The notes below the pieces were generated by a model. It was not told the DNA's origin. It did not search any database and saw only the letters and a list, made by a program, of their open reading frames with translations. The translations under genes and the position numbers were made by a program. Positions 60,110 through 64,000 of a stretch of 64,000 bases of DNA are shown here, in pieces. Source of the DNA: Neurospora intermedia. Lineage: Eukaryota > Ascomycota > Sordariomycetes > Sordariales > Sordariaceae. Each line of letters starts with the position of its first letter. The stretch's first letter is position 1. The DNA lies in the NCBI GenBank assembly GCA_037102815.1, contig BTPP01000004.1:3782001-3846000 (forward strand). The letters are read 5' to 3'.

Positions 60110-62930
60110 ATGAGCCAGGATTACTACCCGTCCAAGGGCAAGGCGCCCCAGCAACACGAGGACGGCGAACCGCGCGAATTCGATGACGGCGCCGGACACC
60201 ACCCGCAGGTCCCGGGAGCCCCGATTACGCCCGGGTATATGACCGTCGGCACCGGCTCGACTTCCCAACATGCTGCTCGCCTTCAGGCCATGCTCGACAA
60301 CGACTCCGGCTACGGCGGCAGCATTGCCGGTGACTCAAGGGCCCCTTCCCACTGGGACTCGGCTGTGCACCACGATAGCCCGCTACCAACTCCGACCACC
60401 GCCACTCACGATGACGATGCCAACCGCCGCTTGCAGGCCGGCGCCGTACACCAGCTATGGTACAACCAGCATCGCGTCACGCTAGGGCGCTCCATCAACA
60501 CCGTCGTCGAGCTCCTCAAGAAGCTGCAGGAGATGAACGTGACATGGCCTGCACATTATCCCTCTGTCCAGCGGGCTGTTCTCGACGAGCCAAACAACTA
60601 TGGTCCACCGGGTCTGCATCGCTCTTCAACCATGGGCGCAGATTTTCCTCCGCCGCCATCGCCCCACTCACTGCGAAGATCCATGACAACAGGCGACGAC
60701 CACGCCGAGCCCGAATCCAGCCGGACTGCCGAGAGGAGGAACACCAGCTCGGAACCTCGACTAGTTTCCCCACAGATTGCCCAAGAGTTCTCCGTCCTCA
60801 AGCTGGATCTTAATCTGGGCTCTCTACACCAGGCCGATCTCGTACATTCGCTGCAAAAGGAGTCAGTGGCTTCTTTGCTCGATGGTAAAATTCGCTCCAG
60901 TATCAAACATCTTTATTCGCTGCGCGAGAGAATCGAGGATACTTCAAGCAAGGTTCTGGTCACCGGTGATCTGAATGCGGGAAAGTCTACGTTCTGCAAT
61001 GCCTTGCTCCGGCGCAAGGTTCTTCCCGAGGACCAACAACCCTGCACGAGTATCTTTTGCGAGGTCCTGGACGCGAGAGAGAACGGCGGAATCGAAGAAG
61101 TCCACGCAGTTCACAGGGACGCAATCTACGATCGTCACGATGAGGCCACCTACGATGTCTATTCCCTAAAGGAGTTGGAGAGAATTGTGACCGATAACGA
61201 GACCTATCAACAATGCAAAATCTACATCCGGGATGCGCGAACGATTGACGAGTCTCTTCTGAACAACGGCGTTGTCGACATTGCGCTCATTGACGCCCCT
61301 GGTTTGAACATGGACACTACCAAGACCACGGCCATATTTGCGCGACAGGAGGAGATCGACGTTGTCGTTTTCGTTGTTTCAGCTACTAACCACTTCACAC
61401 AAACGGCCACTGAGTTCATCAGGGCTGCTGCTGCTGAAAAGGCCTACCTCTTTATCGTTGTCAATGGCTTCGACACCATTAGAGATAAGGAGCGTTGCCA
61501 GAAGCTCATCCTTAATCAAGTTAGGGGTCTGAGCCCTGCGACCCACAAAGAGGCGGATGAGCTGGTACACTTCGTCTCCAGTACTGCGATTCCCATGGCT
61601 CCATCGCCTCCTGGTGGTTCTTATGGTGGTGGATCGGGCAGCGCAAGCGGTGGCGGTGGCGGTGATGATGGCGACGATGATGATCCCAAGGGCAAGGGCA
61701 AGAAGAAGGAGATGGCTCGGGACTTTTCGAATCTTGAACAGTCTTTGCGGAGATTCGTCTTGGAGAAGCGGGCTCGCTCAAAGTTGGCACCGGCCAAGAC
61801 CTATCTCACCAACATTCTGAACGACGTCCACGTCCTCGCTACTGTCAACCAGGAAGTTGCCCAGTCAGAGTTCGACCGGATGAATCAGGAGCTGCAGAAG
61901 CTTGAGCCAGAACTTGAGCGGAGCAAGCAGGCCAAGCAGGAGATTAATGAGAAGGTTGACCAGACGATCGAAGAAACCTGCCAGGAGATTTACGAATTTT
62001 CGCGCAACACGATTAGCAACTCGATCGAACACGCCGGTGATGGCAACTTCGGAATCCCCTATCCTGGTCTCTTCAGTGCGTTCGAGTATGCCGAGGAACT
62101 CAAGGAGGCCATGCTTTCGCAGATTGCTGCCTCAGTCACTCAGTGCGAGGAACACGCGAGAGCCAGGACCGTTGACGGTGTCAACATGATCAAGCAACTC
62201 GGAATCCTGCATCTAGGTAACGAGTACACCGATCTGGCCTTCCGCCCGGATGTCATGTTCCGCCGCAAGAAGGATGCTCTTGCACGCCAAGTCGACATTC
62301 CCACCGAGCTGTGGGACTTTGTTGACTGGTCTACCGTGCTTCAAAAGGAGGAAAAGGCCGGCATGGCACTCACCGTTGCCGGTGTCGTTGGTACAAGTGT
62401 GCTCAGCGGCTATAGCCAGATGAACCTTGCTCTTCGTGCAGCCCAGATCCTGGGAACCGACAATGTGCGCCGCCTCATTATTCCTGGTTTGATTGCGGCC
62501 GGTAAGTCTAGATTCTCTTGAGCAGTTCCCGTCTGAACATTGCGCTAACTTTGACTCCTCCACAGCCGTGGCAGCGACATATTACGTCCTGAACCAGATT
62601 CCTCACTCTCTTCCGCACCGTCTGAAGGAGAAAATCTCCACTCAGCTCGCTGCCATCGACTACGTTCACTCGAACAGCATTCGTATCTCCGGTTCGGTGC
62701 GGAAGGTCCTTCGCTTCCCCGCCGACTCCCTCCGCGTTGGCCTTCAGCGTTCGGTAGAGAAGCTGGACGGACGCCGTAACGAAACTCTGCGTGTCAAGGC
62801 GGAGAGCGACGTTGCGCTCAAGTACTTTGCCAATCTTGTCCGCGAAAGCGCTCATCAGCGTCGGGTTGTCGAAGCTGTCGATCTCGATGGCCATCCTCCC
62901 GGTCTTGCTGGTATTGGAGGTTTCCACTAG
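60110..62930 (+). CDS. fzo1: Mitofusin Fzo1, outer-mitochondrial-membrane fusion GTPase
   Basis: Fzo1 is a dynamin-like GTPase that tethers and fuses mitochondrial outer membranes. Exons 60110-62501 and 62566-62930 give 918 residues, close to fungal Fzo1. An N-terminal region includes a heptad-type segment. The GTPase domain has the P-loop GDLNAGKST near residue 286, IDAPGLNMDTTK near 393 and VNGFD near 450. Coiled-coil runs (ELQKLEPELERSKQAKQEIN) sit near 600. Two close hydrophobic segments (TVAGVVGTSVLSG and LIIPGLIAAAVAATYYVL) near 755-810 are the hairpin membrane anchor, and a final amphipathic HR2-like region follows. An Gly/Ser/Asp-rich insert (near 505-525) interrupts the GTPase side. 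The 64-base intron (GTAAGT, GCTAAC, CACAG) cuts the second membrane segment. The ATG at 60110 is in a CGACCATGA context; the longer frame to 60053 has no support. Confidence 0.93.
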
Positions 62931-63659
62931 ACGGCCTGGGTGGGGAGGCATTTTCCGCTTTGGTTGGCTTTTCTTTGTTATAGTCGGCGTTACTGGTGCC
63001 TGTTGTGAGAAAAACACAGATTATCATCATACCCCTTGTTTTGAGCACACACAAACGATCCACACACACACACACACACATAGATCGCCTGTATGAGACA
63101 GGAAGGAGAGGTTAAAATTGCAAGCGTATGTATTACGAGCTTATGAGTGGACGGAGAAATGATAGGGTAGACATAGCTGATGAAGTGATTCTCCCCTCTG
63201 AGATGTAGATCCGAAGTTGGTGAATTGCTTGGTTAGTGTCGCTTGTGCGGTTCTCCCTTGAACTGGTCTTGGTTATCGGTTTCTACAATGGAGCATACGT
63301 AGCTGCAAGAGGGCGGGAAAAGTGACAACGGGAGTCATGCGATAGGGAACGGATTGAATGCTATAGATACAAGGTGGCCCGGGGTTGATTCTCAATCCAT
63401 CCTGCTTTATAATCCCACGAATACCCCGTTTTTCTTGGGTCCCGTAGCCATGCATATCCTTGATTACCTCTCGATTCTCGTGTAGCATCTCATATGACTC
63501 TATGCGCTGCGCTCGTTTCTATCTCGGACCACCCGGGAGCAGACACTGGCATATAACAGTCTCAGTCCCTCCTCTTACACCCACCACCGACTACCTCTCA
63601 TCACCGTCACGATAATATCCGAAACTATCCCACCCATCCACCACCTCAATCGCTCAAAA
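62931..63659. other. Intergenic, fzo1 3' flank and nitrilase promoter
   Basis: This 0.73 kb spacer lies between two plus-strand genes and holds a CA microsatellite. No gene is supported. Confidence 0.5.
63060..63080. repeat. CA dinucleotide microsatellite
   Basis: A perfect run of about ten CA units lies in the 3' flank of fzo1. Confidence 0.9.
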
Positions 63660-64000
63660 ATGGCGTCCCAACCCTCCTCCTCAACAAAAATCAAGCTAGC
63701 AGCCGCGCACTCGGCCCCCGTCTACATGTCCAAATCCGCCACCCTCGCCAAAGCCATCAACTTGATCCACGCCGCGGCGCGCGACGGCGTCTCTATGCTC
63801 GTATTCCCCGAGACCTACGTCCCCGGTTATCCTTACTTTATCGAGTGCTACCCGCCCCTCAAACAAGTCGCTGCTCTGGCCAAGTATGCCGAGGAGTCTG
63901 TCGTGGTCGATGAAGATCTGGACGGGGTAGTAGAGGCCTGCAGAACCACAGGTGTGTCGGTTGTGTTGGGGGTGTCGGAACGGATGAAGGGTGGTTACAC
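63660..64000 (+). CDS. Nitrilase/cyanide-hydratase-family protein, 5' part
   Basis: Nitrilase-superfamily enzymes hydrolyse carbon-nitrogen bonds through a Glu-Lys-Cys triad. Only the first 113 codons are in the window; the frame is open to the edge. It starts with a short Ser/Lys-rich leader, then KLAAAHSAPVYMSKSATLAK and the hallmark LVFPETYVPGYPYF, with catalytic Glu at residue 51. The catalytic Lys and Cys lie beyond the window, so nitrilase cannot be told from cyanide hydratase. PETYVPGYP favours branch 1 (true nitrilases and cyanide-metabolising fungal enzymes). The ATG has an AAAAATGGCG context. An intron may follow beyond the edge. Confidence 0.85.
   Translation, partial: MASQPSSSTKIKLAAAHSAPVYMSKSATLAKAINLIHAAARDGVSMLVFPETYVPGYPYFIECYPPLKQVAALAKYAEESVVVDEDLDGVVEACRTTGVSVVLGVSERMKGGY

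Noticed and set aside
1-64000. CRISPR arrays, bacterial operons, rRNA or tRNA genes
   Set aside because: The DNA is fungal nuclear, I saw no spaced direct-repeat arrays, and no cloverleaf or rRNA sequence was recognisable by eye. A tRNA scan was not possible here.

Overview
The window is nuclear DNA of a filamentous ascomycete, almost certainly Neurospora. The predicted Tom22 protein looks, from memory, identical or nearly so to N. crassa Tom22 (154 residues). Introns are short, with GTAAGT-like donors and CTAAC/CTGAC-like branch sites. A large AT-rich block has the transition-only pattern of repeat-induced point mutation (RIP). Gene models were spliced by hand; each spliced frame was checked to close without a stop, but there is no transcript support.

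Layout. 0.2-5.1 kb: pds5 (-), a cohesin regulator. 7.6-8.3 kb: a secreted or GPI-anchored Ser/Thr-rich protein (+). 9.3-10.4 kb: a short tRNase Z-type metallo-beta-lactamase (-). 11.4-13.9 kb: edc3 (-), mRNA decapping. 15.5-18.4 kb: a PIF1 helicase (-). 18.9-36.1 kb: a RIP-degraded hAT-like DNA transposon split by a 14.7 kb LTR retroelement fossil. 39.7-42.8 kb: an Nha1-type Na+/H+ antiporter (+). 43.5-44.5 kb: tom22 (+). 46.8-51.1 kb: a large ADF-homology (actin-binding) protein in four exons (-). 54.2-56.2 kb: a Ptc1-like PP2C phosphatase (-). 58.4-59.3 kb: ESCRT-III subunit vps2 in four exons, the first only six bases (-). 60.1-62.9 kb: mitofusin fzo1 (+). 63.66 kb to the end: the start of a nitrilase-family gene (+).

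The host genes are mostly single-copy housekeeping genes for chromosome cohesion, genome maintenance, RNA turnover, mitochondrial import and fusion, endosomal sorting, actin and ion homeostasis. They show no operon-like or cluster logic. vps2 and fzo1 share a divergent promoter of about 0.8 kb.

The most unusual structure is the nested transposon. An 8-bp duplication (CCTGTGTG) brackets a TAG...CTA hAT-type element. Inside it, two LTRs of exactly 548 bp, bracketed by CTAT, enclose about 13.7 kb. That is far more than a usual gag-pol element needs, and part of it looks protein-coding on the strand opposite to pol. Mutation density falls toward the outer edges of the repeats. Other points of interest are a probable GC-AG intron in pds5, two candidate starts in pif1 that suggest mitochondrial and nuclear forms, and in-frame alternative acceptors in the secreted-protein gene.
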